Shown here in pieces: positions 8,766 to 18,189 of a stretch of DNA of 64,000 nucleotides. The translations under genes and the position numbers were made by a program. Origin of the DNA: Bacillus methanolicus MGA3 (GTDB taxonomy: Bacteria > Bacillota > Bacilli > Bacillales > Cytobacillaceae); the NCBI RefSeq assembly GCF_000724485.1, contig NZ_CP007739.1:976843-1040842 (forward strand). Reading direction: 5' to 3'. Within the stretch, counting starts at the first letter, position 1, and every line of letters starts with the position of its first letter. Under the pieces are notes generated by a model, which saw nothing but the letters and a program-made list of their open reading frames with translations, did no database searches and was not told the origin of the DNA.

Positions 8766-9953
8766 TTATTTTAAATTATCTTTTATATTGGAAATAAGCT
8801 CATCAATGTTTCTGATTCGTTCTCTTGATACTATTAGTTTTTTTCCAAGATTTAAAGTTTTTATTTTTGCATGAATCCGTTTGCTCTGATCGTCTATCCC
8901 ATCTAAATCTGCAACATGGGCTAGGCCAATCGTACGGCGAATAAGTTCGCAACCGGCAAACCCGATCATGTCTTTGAAATATTTTTTGAGTACCTTCTCC
9001 AGGTAGCCATCTGTTTTAGAAAAAGGCTCCTTATTCGAATTTGTCCATAAACTGCTATATTCATCAGTAAATGTTTTCCAAAAAGTTCGAATATGTGAAA
9101 AGATTCCTTCCTGTTTGCCTTCGTTCGCAATAGCTTGGAAAAGAAGATTGGCAATCACTTGGCCGAGGTCAAAGCCGGCTGGCCCGTAAAAAGCAAATTC
9201 CGGGTCGATTACTTTTGTTTCAGTTTTACTTGCAAAAATACTTCCAGTATGCAAATCTCCGTGAAGCAAGCTTTCTGCCTCAGTTAAGAAACTTTGCTTT
9301 AATAGCGCTGTTTCAAGTTTCACTTTTTCGTCAGACCATAACTTTTTCACTTCGTCTATCAATTCTTCCTCAAATGAGTTTGTCTCTGAATCAAAGAATG
9401 GATCAGTAAATACAAGGTCTTCAGTTATTTTGCAAAGTTCTGGGTTAATGAATTTTTGGACCAACTCTTTCTTATCGCTTGGTTCTAATCCAAAATCGGA
9501 TGTTAAGAATAATGTTTTCGCTAAATATTTACCAAGATGTTTTGAAATCAAGGGATATTCTTCTCCTTGAATGAGACCTGTCCGCGCAATCGAAAGATGG
9601 GAGAGATCTTCCATCACTGTGATTGCAAATGTTTCATCACTGAAATAAACTTCAGGTACAAACTCGGGAGCTAGTTCTCTAAAAAGCTTTAACGCGTCTG
9701 CTTCTATTTTTGCCCGTTTTAATGTAAGCGGCCAAGACTCGCCAACGACTTTTGCATAGGGTAGAGCTTGTTTGATAATGACACTTTTACCGCTTAGCTG
9801 ATCTTTCACCCGAAAAACAAGATTTAAATTTCCATCGCCAATTTCTGATGAGGTTAACTCAGCATCTTCATGAAATAAATGTAATTTTTTTGCTAATTTT
9901 GCTGCTGAAACTTCATTCAAGGTTTCATAGTTTTGTTGTTGCAATAAGGCCAT
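8766..9953 (-). CDS. mtnK: S-methyl-5-thioribose kinase
   Basis: MtnK phosphorylates 5-methylthioribose with ATP in the methionine salvage pathway. The 395-residue protein has the aminoglycoside-phosphotransferase-like kinase fold: a glycine-containing loop near GDGNLNLVF, the catalytic HGDLHTGS motif (His231, Asp233) and the metal-binding IDPEFAFYGP motif. The start at 9953 follows AAGGAGG and gives the M-A-L-L-Q beginning; extension to 10133 would run through the riboswitch. A SAM-I riboswitch with its own terminator lies directly upstream. In B. subtilis mtnK is paired with mtnA, but no mtnA lies next to this gene, only a repeat and then ogt. Confidence 0.95.
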   Translation of the reverse strand: MALLQQQNYETLNEVSAAKLAKKLHLFHEDAELTSSEIGDGNLNLVFRVKDQLSGKSVIIKQALPYAKVVGESWPLTLKRAKIEADALKLFRELAPEFVPEVYFSDETFAITVMEDLSHLSIARTGLIQGEEYPLISKHLGKYLAKTLFLTSDFGLEPSDKKELVQKFINPELCKITEDLVFTDPFFDSETNSFEEELIDEVKKLWSDEKVKLETALLKQSFLTEAESLLHGDLHTGSIFASKTETKVIDPEFAFYGPAGFDLGQVIANLLFQAIANEGKQEGIFSHIRTFWKTFTDEYSSLWTNSNKEPFSKTDGYLEKVLKKYFKDMIGFAGCELIRRTIGLAHVADLDGIDDQSKRIHAKIKTLNLGKKLIVSRERIRNIDELISNIKDNLK

Positions 9954-9989
9954 ACTAAATATTCCTCCTTGATTCAAGAGGCTCGACAA

Positions 9990-10026
9990 TAAGAAAAGCC
10001 TCTTTCTCATATTGAAAGAGGCTTGA
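9990..10026 (-). terminator. riboswitch-controlled terminator upstream of mtnK
   Basis: An AAGCCTCTTTC / GAAAGAGGCTT stem (10024-9996 on the minus strand) is followed by a T-rich stretch. It is the expression platform of the adjacent S-box. Confidence 0.85.
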
Positions 10027-10042
10027 AGATATATGTACTTCT

Positions 10043-10197
10043 CACCTCTTATCTGCCAGAAAGATTCCTTTCTGTTGGAATTAGCACCGTGCCATACGGG
10101 AAAACCCCGGCGCAATTGCGCCCCATTTTGCAATGGTATTACGGTCGGTTGCTGGGCTTCATTGGGCCAAGTCCCTCAGCCTGCTCTTGATAAGAGA
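10043..10197 (-). ncRNA. SAM-I (S-box) riboswitch controlling mtnK
   Basis: Read on the minus strand, the sequence has the S-box landmarks in order: CTTATCAAGAG (P1 5' side and start of P2), GAGGGA, CCAATGAAGCCC, GCAACC, a GGGGCGCAATTGCGCC hairpin region, ACGGTGCTAATTCC, and GATAAGAGG closing P1. SAM binding stabilises P1 and allows the downstream terminator to form, so mtnK is on when SAM is low. Confidence 0.95.
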
Positions 10198-10276
10198 ACA
10201 TTTATTGTTTTTTGAAAATTCATTTGATAAAAATAATAACAATATGAAAATTGCTATGTCAATATTTTTTTATTTC

Positions 10277-11059
10277 TTAATAAAAATCAGGCATCCGGTC
10301 TTCGAAAATCGGAATCATTTTCCGAACCTTATTAGTCTCGCTCAAATCAATTTCGGCAACAAGAATTTCTTCCTTCTCCCCGGCTTCTGCTATGATTTCC
10401 CCCCATGGGTCAATAACCATGGAATGGCCGGCGAATGTATTATTTGGGTCTCGTCCGGAGCGGTTGCAGGCAATGACAAAACATTGATTTTCGATTGCGC
10501 GTGCAATTAAGAGGCTGCGCCAATGAGAAAGTCGGGAATGAGGCCACTCCGCCACAACAAACAATGCTTCTGCACCTTCAGCTGTATGAGTTCGAATCCA
10601 TTCTGGGAAACGAATATCGTAGCAAATCACCCCTGCAAATTTTCTGTTTTCTAGCTGAAATAATCCTTTTGATTTTCCGCGGGACAAAAAAAGATGTTCA
10701 TCCATCAGCTTGAATAAGTGGAGCTTACTGTATTCGTGTACTTTTTTACCATTTTTGTCGATAATCAAAATAGTGTTAAAGACTCCTTCAGTGGTTTTGT
10801 TGGCAACCGAACCTCCAACAAAATGAATCCCGTGCTCTCTTGCTGCATTTTGCAGAAAAATGGTTGTTTCATTTGCATTTTCATCGGCTATTTCATTGAT
10901 TCGCGTCAAATCATATCCGGTAGTCCATAATTCAGGTAGAAGTATAATATCTGGATTCTTAGCTGCAGCTTCTCTTATTAGACTTTCGGCAGATTGATAA
11001 TTTTTATTCGGATCGCCAAAGGCTAGATCCATCTGAATACATGCTACGGTTAATTTCAT
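10277..11059 (-). CDS. mtnU: carbon-nitrogen hydrolase, probable omega-amidase of methionine salvage
   Basis: A 260-residue nitrilase-superfamily enzyme with the Glu-Lys-Cys triad: Glu43 in LLPELW, Lys112 in YSKLHLF and Cys146 in GVICYDIRFPE. In Bacillus the mtnU (ykrU) product is thought to hydrolyse the 2-oxo-glutaramate-type amide left when glutamine is the amino donor for MtnE. The ATG at 11059 is preferred over the GTG nine bases earlier because AGGGTGA is then correctly spaced. It is divergent from mtnE across about 120 bp and has no S-box of its own, unlike mtnK downstream. Confidence 0.9.
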   Translation of the reverse strand: MKLTVACIQMDLAFGDPNKNYQSAESLIREAAAKNPDIILLPELWTTGYDLTRINEIADENANETTIFLQNAAREHGIHFVGGSVANKTTEGVFNTILIIDKNGKKVHEYSKLHLFKLMDEHLFLSRGKSKGLFQLENRKFAGVICYDIRFPEWIRTHTAEGAEALFVVAEWPHSRLSHWRSLLIARAIENQCFVIACNRSGRDPNNTFAGHSMVIDPWGEIIAEAGEKEEILVAEIDLSETNKVRKMIPIFEDRMPDFY

Positions 11060-11119
11060 GATCTTCACCCTGTTTAAAAATTTTATTCTTTACAAGCTAT
11101 CATTTACGTTATATTATTT

Positions 11120-11147
11120 TTGACTAGAATTTCAACAATTTTATAAA
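11120..11147 (+). promoter_or_regulatory. sigma-A type promoter of mtnE
   Basis: TTGACT (11120-11125) and TATAAA (11142-11147) are separated by 16 bp and lie 31 bp before the mtnE start. No S-box intervenes. Confidence 0.6.
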
Positions 11148-11178
11148 ATGAAAATATTTTCCGATTGTAGGTGTAACG

Positions 11179-12351
11179 ATGAAACAATTTCCCCAATCTG
11201 ATTTATTAAAAAGCCTGCCGAAACAATTTTTTGCTTCGCTAGTAAAAAGAGCAAACCAATATATCGAGCAAGGCTATGATGTCATTAATCTCGGCCAGGG
11301 AAACCCTGACCAGCCGACTCCTGAACATATTGTGAAAAGACTGAAGCTTGCTGCTGAAAATCCTGTGAACCATAAATATTCACCTTTTCAAGGATTCCAA
11401 TATTTAAAAGAGGCTGCTGCTTTATTTTATAATCGAGAGTACGGAGTGGAACTGGATCCTGAAAAAGAGGTGGCCATATTGTTCGGCGGTAAAGCTGGGC
11501 TGGTGGAAATACCGCAATGTTTGTTAAACCCGGGAGATGCCGCTTTTGTTCCTGATCCGGGATATCCGGATTATTGGTCAGGGATTGCATTGGCACGTGC
11601 TGAGATGATCACGATGCCTCTTCGTGAAGAAAACAATTTTCTTCCTAACTTTGCAGATTTGTCGGAAGAAGATATTAAAAAAGCAAAATTAATGTTTTTG
11701 AATTATCCGAATAACCCGACCGGAGCTACGGCGACGAAAGAATTTTTTGAACAGACTGTCAAGTTTGCCGAGGAAAATGATATTTGTGTTGTCCATGACT
11801 TTGCATATGGAGCTATCGGTTTTGACGGACATAAACCGCTCAGCTTTTTACAATTTAAAGGCGCAAAAGATGTAGGGATTGAAATTTATACACTCTCGAA
11901 AACGTATAATATGGCTGGATGGCGGGTTGGGTTTGCAGTTGGAAACGAAAGTGTAATTTCTGCCATTAATCTTTTACAGGATCATTTGTATGTCAGCTTA
12001 TTTGGAGCCATTCAGGAGGCCGCAGCTGCTGCATTGATAGAATCCCAGGAATGTGTGGATAAACTAATCAGTATGTACGAATCAAGAAGAAATGTTTTGA
12101 TTAGCGGATTAAGGTCAATCGGCTGGAATGTAACAGCTCCAAAAGGATCATTTTTTGCCTGGCTGAAAGTGCCTAAGCGCTTCACATCAGAACAATTTTC
12201 TGATTATCTCCTTAATAAAGCACACATCGTTGTCGCGCCAGGTATTGGCTTTGGAAGGCATGGCGAAGGCTATGTCAGAGCAGGATTACTGACTTCTGAA
12301 GACAGGCTTAAAGAAGCAGTAGAAAGAATTGAAGCTCTAAAAATTTTTTAA
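11179..12351 (+). CDS. mtnE: aminotransferase for methionine salvage (2-oxo-4-methylthiobutanoate to methionine)
   Basis: A 390-residue fold-type I, class I/II aminotransferase. The PLP-binding lysine is Lys241 in TLSKTYNMAGWRVG; NYPNNPTGA and the C-terminal arginine in YVRAGLL are also present. MtnE makes methionine in the last salvage step using glutamine or branched/aromatic amino acids as donors. It is flanked by mtnU (divergent) and the S-box/mtnW operon, which fixes its role among many similar aminotransferases. It has its own promoter and lacks an S-box, so it may be expressed independently of SAM. Confidence 0.92.
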   Translation: MKQFPQSDLLKSLPKQFFASLVKRANQYIEQGYDVINLGQGNPDQPTPEHIVKRLKLAAENPVNHKYSPFQGFQYLKEAAALFYNREYGVELDPEKEVAILFGGKAGLVEIPQCLLNPGDAAFVPDPGYPDYWSGIALARAEMITMPLREENNFLPNFADLSEEDIKKAKLMFLNYPNNPTGATATKEFFEQTVKFAEENDICVVHDFAYGAIGFDGHKPLSFLQFKGAKDVGIEIYTLSKTYNMAGWRVGFAVGNESVISAINLLQDHLYVSLFGAIQEAAAAALIESQECVDKLISMYESRRNVLISGLRSIGWNVTAPKGSFFAWLKVPKRFTSEQFSDYLLNKAHIVVAPGIGFGRHGEGYVRAGLLTSEDRLKEAVERIEALKIF

Positions 12352-12436
12352 AATGATGGATTGACAAATGAAAATTTTCTTGCGATAATCCAAATTAATC
12401 TAACACTTCAAAAAATTGAATATGAAAAAATTTCGT

Positions 12437-12543
12437 TTTCTTATCAAGAGCAGGCGGAGGGACGAGCCCAATGAAGCCCGGCAACCGACTTATTTTATAA
12501 GCACGGTGCTAATTCTTGCAGCAAAAGCTGAAAGATGAGAAGA
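12437..12543 (+). ncRNA. SAM-I (S-box) riboswitch controlling mtnWXBD
   Basis: Landmarks TTCTTATCAAGAG, GGAGGGACGAGCCCAATGAA, CCGGCAACC, ACGGTGCTAATTC and the P1 closing strand GATGAGAAG are in the standard order. It has a shorter P3/P4 region than the copy upstream of mtnK. Confidence 0.96.
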
Positions 12544-12560
12544 TCTTAGTTTGCAGCGCT

Positions 12561-12590
12561 AACCTCTTCTTGTCGAAGAGGTTTTTTTAT
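12561..12590 (+). terminator. S-box expression-platform terminator
   Basis: AACCTCTTC and GAAGAGGTT form a stem followed by seven Ts. Upstream TCTTAG-type sequence can serve in an antiterminator. Confidence 0.9.
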
Positions 12591-12717
12591 TGCGTACGAA
12601 CGAATGTAATCAGCCAGTTTTCGAATTTATAGAAAGTCTTAAGGTTATCAATGCCTGCCGAACGAGAGTAAACATTTTTCGGTTGATCGACCAGTTTCCA
12701 TGAAAGGAAGATTCAAG

Positions 12718-13941
12718 TTGAGTGAAATCATTGCAACGTACTTAGTGTTTGACTCCAAAAATAACCCTGAGAAAAAAGCGGAGGAAATTGCCCTTGGACT
12801 AACAGTCGGTTCCTGGACCAATTTGCCTGAACTAGAAAAAAATCAGCTCAAAAAACATAAGGGGAGAGTTGTTTCAGTTGAAGGACTGGCGCCTGAAAGC
12901 GCTCAAAAAGAAAGGGAAGCTTTGATTAAAATTGCCTATCCGACAGTGAATTTTTCTTTTGACATTCCTGCTATATTAACAACAGTTTTTGGAAAATTAT
13001 CAATGGATGGAAAAATAAAACTGCTAGATTTACAGTTTAGCAGTGAGCTCAAAAAAGCTTTTCCGGGACCTCGTTTTGGTATTCCCGGCATCCGTGAAAA
13101 ATTAAATGTTTACGGAAGGCCGCTAGTCATGAGTATTTTCAAAGGCTTGATTGGCCGGGATCTTGATTATTTGCTTTCCCAGTTGAAGGAACAGGCAAAG
13201 GGCGGAGTCGATATTGTAAAAGATGACGAAATATTATTTAAAAATGAATTGACGCCATTTGAAAAAAGAATTACCGAAGGGAAAAAGGTTCTCCGTGAGG
13301 TTTTTGAAACAACAGGCCACCGGACATTGTATGCAGTTAATTTAACCGGTCGTTCGTCAAAGCTTCGCGACCAGGCTAGAAAAGCTGCAGAATTGGGTGC
13401 GGATATATTGTTGTTCAATGTGTTTTCCTATGGCTTGGACATTCTTCAAGAGCTTCGGGAAGATGATGACATCTCCCTCCCGATTATGGCTCACCCGGCA
13501 TTTAGCGGTGCGATAACCTCTTCACCTTACTACGGTTTGTCACATTCGCTTCTTCTTGGCAAGCTAACACGCTATGCGGGTGCTGATTTCTCATTATTTC
13601 CTTCTCCGTATGGGACGGTTGCACTTGAGAGAGATAAGGCACTTGCAGTGGCTGTAGCCTTAAGAGAAGGAGATGATTATAAGCCGTGTTTTCCAGTTCC
13701 ATCAGCAGGCATTCATCCAGGCTTAGTGCCTTTGCTTATACAGGATTTTGGAATTGACAGCATTATCAATGCAGGCGGCGGCGTTCACGGGCATCCGGAT
13801 GGCGCAATGGGAGGAGGACTTGCGTTCAGGCAGGCAATCGATGCTGTTCTTTCCGGCAAATTACTTTCTGAAAGTGCGGAGACCTCTGAAGAACTTAGAA
13901 AAGCAATTGATTTATGGGGTTCTTTTGAGGTGAATGTATAA
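12718..13941 (+). CDS. mtnW: 2,3-diketo-5-methylthiopentyl-1-phosphate enolase (RuBisCO-like protein)
   Basis: MtnW enolises diketo-methylthiopentyl-1-phosphate in methionine salvage. The 407-residue protein is a RuBisCO-like protein of the Bacillus YkrW class: the motif [10 protein letters not shown] (Lys168, Asp170, Glu171) corresponds to the carbamylated-Lys/Asp/Glu Mg site, and loop 6 and phosphate-binding glycines ([10 protein letters not shown]) follow. The start is the TTG at 12718, with AAAGGA upstream and a homologue-like M-S-E-I-I-A-T-Y-L beginning; an ATG at 12700 has no such site. First gene of the mtnW-mtnX-mtnB-mtnD operon under S-box control. Confidence 0.95.
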   Translation: MSEIIATYLVFDSKNNPEKKAEEIALGLTVGSWTNLPELEKNQLKKHKGRVVSVEGLAPESAQKEREALIKIAYPTVNFSFDIPAILTTVFGKLSMDGKIKLLDLQFSSELKKAFPGPRFGIPGIREKLNVYGRPLVMSIFKGLIGRDLDYLLSQLKEQAKGGVDIVKDDEILFKNELTPFEKRITEGKKVLREVFETTGHRTLYAVNLTGRSSKLRDQARKAAELGADILLFNVFSYGLDILQELREDDDISLPIMAHPAFSGAITSSPYYGLSHSLLLGKLTRYAGADFSLFPSPYGTVALERDKALAVAVALREGDDYKPCFPVPSAGIHPGLVPLLIQDFGIDSIINAGGGVHGHPDGAMGGGLAFRQAIDAVLSGKLLSESAETSEELRKAIDLWGSFEVNV

Positions 13942-14603
13942 TGAAAAAGTTTGCCGTATTTTGTGATTTTGATGGAACGATTACGGAAAAAGATAATATC
14001 CTTTCCATCATGCAAAAATTTGCTCCGCTTGAGTGGATCAAGGTGAAGGACCAAATTTTGGCTCAGGAAATTTCGATCCAGGAGGGAGTAGGGAGAATGT
14101 TTTCTCTGCTCCGAAGCGGATTAAAAGATGAAATTGTCCATTTTGCTGTGCAGAACGCATCGATCCGGCCCGGATTTCAAGAGTTGATTGATTTTCTTAA
14201 TGAACATGATATACCACTATTTATTGTTAGCGGCGGAATTGATTTTTTTGTTGAGCCAATCCTAGAAAAATTTAGTCCTTTTGCTGGTTTATATTGCAAT
14301 GGAGCTGATTTCAGCGGGGAAAACATTAAGATATTATGGCCACACAGCTGTGATGATTATTGTTCAAATGGTTGCGGTTGCTGTAAACCATCTGTTATGA
14401 GAAAACTGGAAGGAAAGGGTTTTTATAAAATTGTTATTGGCGACTCAATTACCGACTTGGAAGCAGCGAAACAGGCTGATTTCGTACTGGCTAGGGATTT
14501 TTTAAAGGATAAATGCAAGGAACTAGGGATTGCCTTTGAGTCATTTGAAACATTTTTTGATTGTATCAAATCTATTCAGAAGATGATAGAGGTGAAAGTA
14601 TGA
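13941..14603 (+). CDS. mtnX: 2-hydroxy-3-keto-5-methylthiopentenyl-1-phosphate phosphatase
   Basis: A 220-residue HAD-superfamily phosphatase that produces the acireductone substrate of MtnD. Motif I is [11 protein letters not shown] with nucleophile Asp9 and Asp11; motif II is IVSGGID; motif III/IV lies in [17 protein letters not shown] Cys cluster (CSNGCGCC) near residue 150 is typical of MtnX. Its ATG overlaps the mtnW stop by one base (TAATG), so it is translationally coupled. The assignment rests on motifs plus operon position. Confidence 0.95.
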   Translation: MKKFAVFCDFDGTITEKDNILSIMQKFAPLEWIKVKDQILAQEISIQEGVGRMFSLLRSGLKDEIVHFAVQNASIRPGFQELIDFLNEHDIPLFIVSGGIDFFVEPILEKFSPFAGLYCNGADFSGENIKILWPHSCDDYCSNGCGCCKPSVMRKLEGKGFYKIVIGDSITDLEAAKQADFVLARDFLKDKCKELGIAFESFETFFDCIKSIQKMIEVKV

Positions 14604-15235
14604 GCTTGTTGGCGGAGAGATGGAAAGAGCTCGCTGATGTCAAAGAAGAATTGGCGGAAAGAGACTGGTTCATGGGGACAAGCGGAAATCTCGCGATTAA
14701 AGTAAGTGACAGTCCTTTGCAATTTCTTGTAACAGCAAGCGGCAAAGACAAGCGAAAAAGGACGGAGGAGGATTTTCTTCTTGTTGATGAAAACGGCCTG
14801 CCAGTGGAAAATACTCACTTAAAGCCTTCAGCTGAAACCTTGCTACATGTAGAAATTTACAAAAAGACGAATGCTGGATGCAGTTTGCATGTGCATACAA
14901 TTGATAATAATGTCATTTCTGAAATTTACGGCGACAAAGGTGAAGTGACATTTCAAGGGCAGGAACTAATTAAAGCGTTTGATAAATGGGAGGAAAATGC
15001 TGTACTTTGTTTTCCGATTATTCATAATCATGCTCATATTCCAACATTGGCAAAAACATTTTCTAAGCACGTGAAAGAGGATACAGGCGCAGTATTAATT
15101 CGAAATCACGGAATCACTGTCTGGGGGAGAACTGCATTCGAAGCAAAAAAAATTCTTGAAGCGTCGGAATTTTTATTCCGCTATCAATTAAGGCTTCTAG
15201 AATATAAGTCATACCAACAGATTAAAGTTATTTAA
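14600..15235 (+). CDS. mtnB: methylthioribulose-1-phosphate dehydratase
   Basis: A class II aldolase-fold, zinc-dependent lyase of 211 residues that dehydrates methylthioribulose-1-phosphate. Visible features are GTSGNLAIK near the N-terminus (substrate phosphate loop), LHVHT with two zinc-ligand histidines and [10 protein letters not shown] near the C-terminus with another. The start at 14600 (GAGGTGAAAGT upstream) overlaps the mtnX stop by four bases (ATGA). A start at 14561 lies deep inside mtnX and is rejected. Confidence 0.94.
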   Translation: MSLLAERWKELADVKEELAERDWFMGTSGNLAIKVSDSPLQFLVTASGKDKRKRTEEDFLLVDENGLPVENTHLKPSAETLLHVEIYKKTNAGCSLHVHTIDNNVISEIYGDKGEVTFQGQELIKAFDKWEENAVLCFPIIHNHAHIPTLAKTFSKHVKEDTGAVLIRNHGITVWGRTAFEAKKILEASEFLFRYQLRLLEYKSYQQIKVI

Positions 15236-15257
15236 AATATTGAAGGGAGAATGAAAA

Positions 15258-15779
15258 ATGGCGTACATAGTTTTGCAAAACAGTGGAGAAAAAATTGAAA
15301 ATCAAGAGGAAGTATCTGCATTTTTGGAAAGTCAAGAAGTAATTTATGAGCAATGGGATATTTCGAAGCTTCCATCCAATCTGAAGGAAAAATATATATT
15401 AACAGAAGAAGAAAAAGAACAAATTCTCGATGTTTTTAAAACCGAAATCGAAGATATTTCTGCTCGAAGAGGATATAAAGCTCAGGATGTTATTTCCTTG
15501 GCAGAGCATACTCCTAATTTGGAACAGCTTCTCGAAAACTTTCAAAAAGAACACCATCATACAGATGATGAAGTCCGCTTTATTGTCAGCGGTCATGGCG
15601 TTTTTATTATTCAAGGAAAAGACGGAAACTTCTTTGAAGTACATTTAAATCCAGGAGATTTAATTTCAGTACCTGAAAATACCCGCCACTATTTCACGCT
15701 TTCAGATGACCGAAAAGTGGTTGCAGTAAGAATTTTTGTTACAACAGAAGGCTGGGTTCCAATTTACGAAAAAGAATAA
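15258..15779 (+). CDS. mtnD: acireductone dioxygenase
   Basis: A 173-residue cupin enzyme that splits acireductone with O2: the Fe form yields 2-oxo-4-methylthiobutanoate and formate, while the Ni form is off-pathway. Metal ligands are visible as HHHTDDE (His99, His101, Glu105) and His144 in NTRHYF. It is last in the S-box operon, 22 bp after mtnB with its own GGGAG site. The terminator expected here is not obvious because an IS1182-type element begins 28 bp past the stop. Confidence 0.95.
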   Translation: MAYIVLQNSGEKIENQEEVSAFLESQEVIYEQWDISKLPSNLKEKYILTEEEKEQILDVFKTEIEDISARRGYKAQDVISLAEHTPNLEQLLENFQKEHHHTDDEVRFIVSGHGVFIIQGKDGNFFEVHLNPGDLISVPENTRHYFTLSDDRKVVAVRIFVTTEGWVPIYEKE

Positions 15780-15871
15780 GTCGAACAGTAATAAGTTCCG
15801 AAAAGCGGCTGACCCAAAAGGAACTAAAAATTTCCTTTAAGAGGTCGCCCCTCTTATTTTAAAAAATATAA

Positions 15872-15938
15872 AAGAGAATCGCTCCATTTGGTAAAATTGA
15901 AGTGACCAAACAACAACCACCAAAGGAGCGATTCTCTT
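15872..15938 (+). promoter_or_regulatory. perfect hairpin sequestering the transposase ribosome binding site
   Basis: AAGAGAATCGCTCC (15872-15885) is exactly complementary to GGAGCGATTCTCTT (15925-15938), 14 bp, ending one base before the transposase ATG. The GGAG Shine-Dalgarno lies in the 3' arm, so read-through transcripts would fold and block translation. Confidence 0.7.
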
Positions 15939-17500
15939 ATGAAACATGATCATATTTCCTTTATTTATTATAACATGGACCAACTTATTCTACCACTAGA
16001 TTTAGAAATCCTCATCCCTGAACATCATCTCGCACGTGTTGTGCATGAAGCGGTTGAACAGCTGGACGATTCTATTTTTCTCCCTCATTACAAAGGCGGT
16101 GGCCGCAGCAGTTATCACCCGAAAATGATGTTGAAGATTTTAGTGCATGCGTATGCCGAAAAAATTTATTCTGGTCGAAAAATTGCCAAACAGTTGAAAG
16201 AAAACATTTACTTCATGTGGCTAAGCGGGAACCAACAACCGGATTTCCGCACCATCAATCGATTTCGATCCGAACGTATGAAACCCATTATCTATGAAGT
16301 CTTCTTCTCAGTAGTCGAACTCCTACGTCAAAAGGGACTTGTTCGACTCGAAGATTACTATTTGGATGGAACCAAAATCGAAGCCAATGCCAATCGATAT
16401 TCGTTTGTGTGGATAAAGGCTGTCAAGAAATATGATGAGAAACTGAATGAGAAATATCGAAAAATCGCCTTTGACATTGAACGGGTTCTCGAGGGAGAAC
16501 TCCAACAAGAGTCATTGGATTTAGACGAGCAATTAGAACAAAAGCCCGTTACCTCTAAAGAGATTCAAGAAACCATGAAGAAAGTAGATGAGCATTTAAA
16601 AAAAGATCCGTCTAATAAAACGCTAAAGAAAGCAAAGAAACAATTGAGTGAAGACCTTCTCCCACGGAAGCAAAAATATGAACAACAACGAAAAATTGCC
16701 CAAGAACGAAACAGTTTTTCAAAAACCGATCATGATGCGACCTTCATGCGAATGAAAGAAGATCACATGAAAAATGGGCAATTGAAACCAGGATATAATG
16801 TACAAATGGGAACGGAAGGTCAATTTATCATTGGGTATTCTCTTCATCAACGAGCAGGAGACACACGTTGTTTCTGGAACATGTAAACCTATACATTTCC
16901 CTCCCTCAAAATATTATTGCCGATTCTGGATACGGGAGCGAGGAGAACTATACATACTTAGAAGAACAAGGAAAGAAAGCATACATTCCTTACAATACGT
17001 TTGACCAAGAGCAAAAGAGAACATGGAAAAAACGGATCGAACGAGTCGAAAACATGGAATATGATGAGGAATTCGATGAATTCATTTGTGCGAATGGACA
17101 ACGTTTCACTTTTCAATATGAAACAAAGAAGGAATCAGACCACGGGTACCTATCAATCAAACGTCGATATCGATGCGATCAGTGTCAAGGTTGTCCATTC
17201 CAAAGTACTTGTGCAAAAGGAAAAACGTATCGCACCATCACCATTTCATTAAAGAATCAGATTCAAAGAAAAGAAGTAAAAGAACGATTATTACATTCTG
17301 ACGATGGAAAAGAAAAATATCGACGTCGAAGGATTGATGTGGAAAGTGTGTACAGTCAAATCAAACAGAATCTAGACTTTCGACGTTTTCATTTACGAGG
17401 CCTCTCCAAAACGACTGTGGAATGGGGTCTAGTTTGCGTTGCACACAATTTTAAAAAGTGGCAAAAAATAAGGACACTTCAACAAGGGGAAATAAGGTAA
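15939..17500 (+). pseudogene. IS1182-family transposase, frameshifted
   Basis: The first part (15939-16886, 315 residues) contains the DUF772-like N-terminal domain and the first catalytic Asp in [10 protein letters not shown]. The second part (frame of 16868-17500) contains IIADSGYGSE, with the second Asp, and RIDVESVYSQIKQN, with the Glu. The two frames meet near 16868-16876. One extra T in the TTT run there would restore GDTRCFLEHV, matching the family. The catalytic triad is therefore divided between two frames, so the product is probably non-functional unless slippage occurs. Confidence 0.88.
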
Positions 17501-17675
17501 ACCCCTCAATCAAATGAAATTAACCTGAAAAAATACCATAAAATTAACAATAAATACCAAGGTTATACAAAAAAGCTGACTCATACATCGCTTAAAAGCG
17601 ATGTTTTGAGTCAGCCCCTTTTTTAATTTCTCCAACAAAACGTACAAAAATCTCTTTCATCATCCTTATAAAAAC

Positions 17676-17682
17676 TGTCGAA
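17676..17682 (+). promoter_or_regulatory. candidate Spo0A box upstream of spo0E
   Basis: TGTCGAA matches the Spo0A core TGNCGAA and lies about 170 bp before spo0E. A weaker AGTCGAA is found at about 17708. Only seven bases match, so this is tentative. Confidence 0.3.
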
Positions 17683-17852
17683 TAGAAAAGCATTTTTTTA
17701 AACTTTTAGTCGAAAAAAATTTTTTTAGAAGAATAATGTCTAATTTTGCGAATCTATTTACATTTATAGAAATTCTTGTAATAATGCTTCAAGTAATCTT
17801 TTTTACACTCAAAGCGAATGAAGTAAATGGAAAAGATTGGGGGTAACAGAGG

Positions 17853-18107
17853 TTGCGTACTAAACAACAAATGATGATGAATGAAATTCAGCATAAAAGG
17901 AAAAAAATGATAGACTGCGCCCAAAAACATGGTCTTACAAACGAGAGAACGATTCGCTGCAGCCAGGAATTGGACATGCTTCTTAATGAATATCAAAGGA
18001 CATTTCAAAGTAGACCATACGGTAAAAAAGTAAAGACCTCCAGAAAACAAATACTAAAAGCATTGCCAAATGCAGTTGTCAATGCACAAAATAAAATTTG
18101 CTCTTAA
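17853..18107 (+). CDS. spo0E: Spo0E-family aspartyl-phosphate phosphatase
   Basis: An 84-residue helical-hairpin protein carrying the family signature SQELDMLLNEYQ, whose Ser-Gln-Glu-Leu-Asp inserts into the active site of Spo0A~P. Spo0E removes the phosphate and delays sporulation. The start is TTG at 17853 with GGGGGT eight bases upstream; ATGs a few codons later are alternatives. B. subtilis has spo0E in the same neighbourhood, after the mtn genes. Other small Spo0E paralogues exist in Bacillus, so orthology rests on context. Confidence 0.85.
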   Translation: MRTKQQMMMNEIQHKRKKMIDCAQKHGLTNERTIRCSQELDMLLNEYQRTFQSRPYGKKVKTSRKQILKALPNAVVNAQNKICS

Positions 18108-18151
18108 GTATTTAATAATTGATTTAGTAAAAATAAATCATTCTTAAAATA

Positions 18152-18182
18152 AAAACCAGGTGCATGTGCATCCTGGTTTTCA
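18152..18182. terminator. bidirectional terminator between spo0E and the MFS gene
   Basis: AAAACCAGG and CCTGGTTTT flank a small TGCATGTGCA palindrome, with A and T tracts on the two sides. Confidence 0.8.
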
Positions 18183-18189
18183 AAATCAT

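Larger units (their letters stand above)
15807..17616 (+). mobile_element. IS1182-family insertion sequence, probably inactive
   Basis: About 1.8 kb bounded by imperfect terminal inverted repeats: GGCTGACCCAAAA on the left and GGCTGACTCAAAA (read inward) on the right. It carries a transposase broken by a frameshift. The right end abuts CCTTTTTT, which looks like the T tract of a terminator, so the element appears to have entered the terminator region after mtnD. A clear target duplication was not seen. Confidence 0.8.

Noticed and set aside
10133-10510. Plus-strand ORF across the mtnK riboswitch region
   Set aside because: It overlaps a well-supported riboswitch and mtnU on the other strand and resembles no protein; it is a shadow frame.
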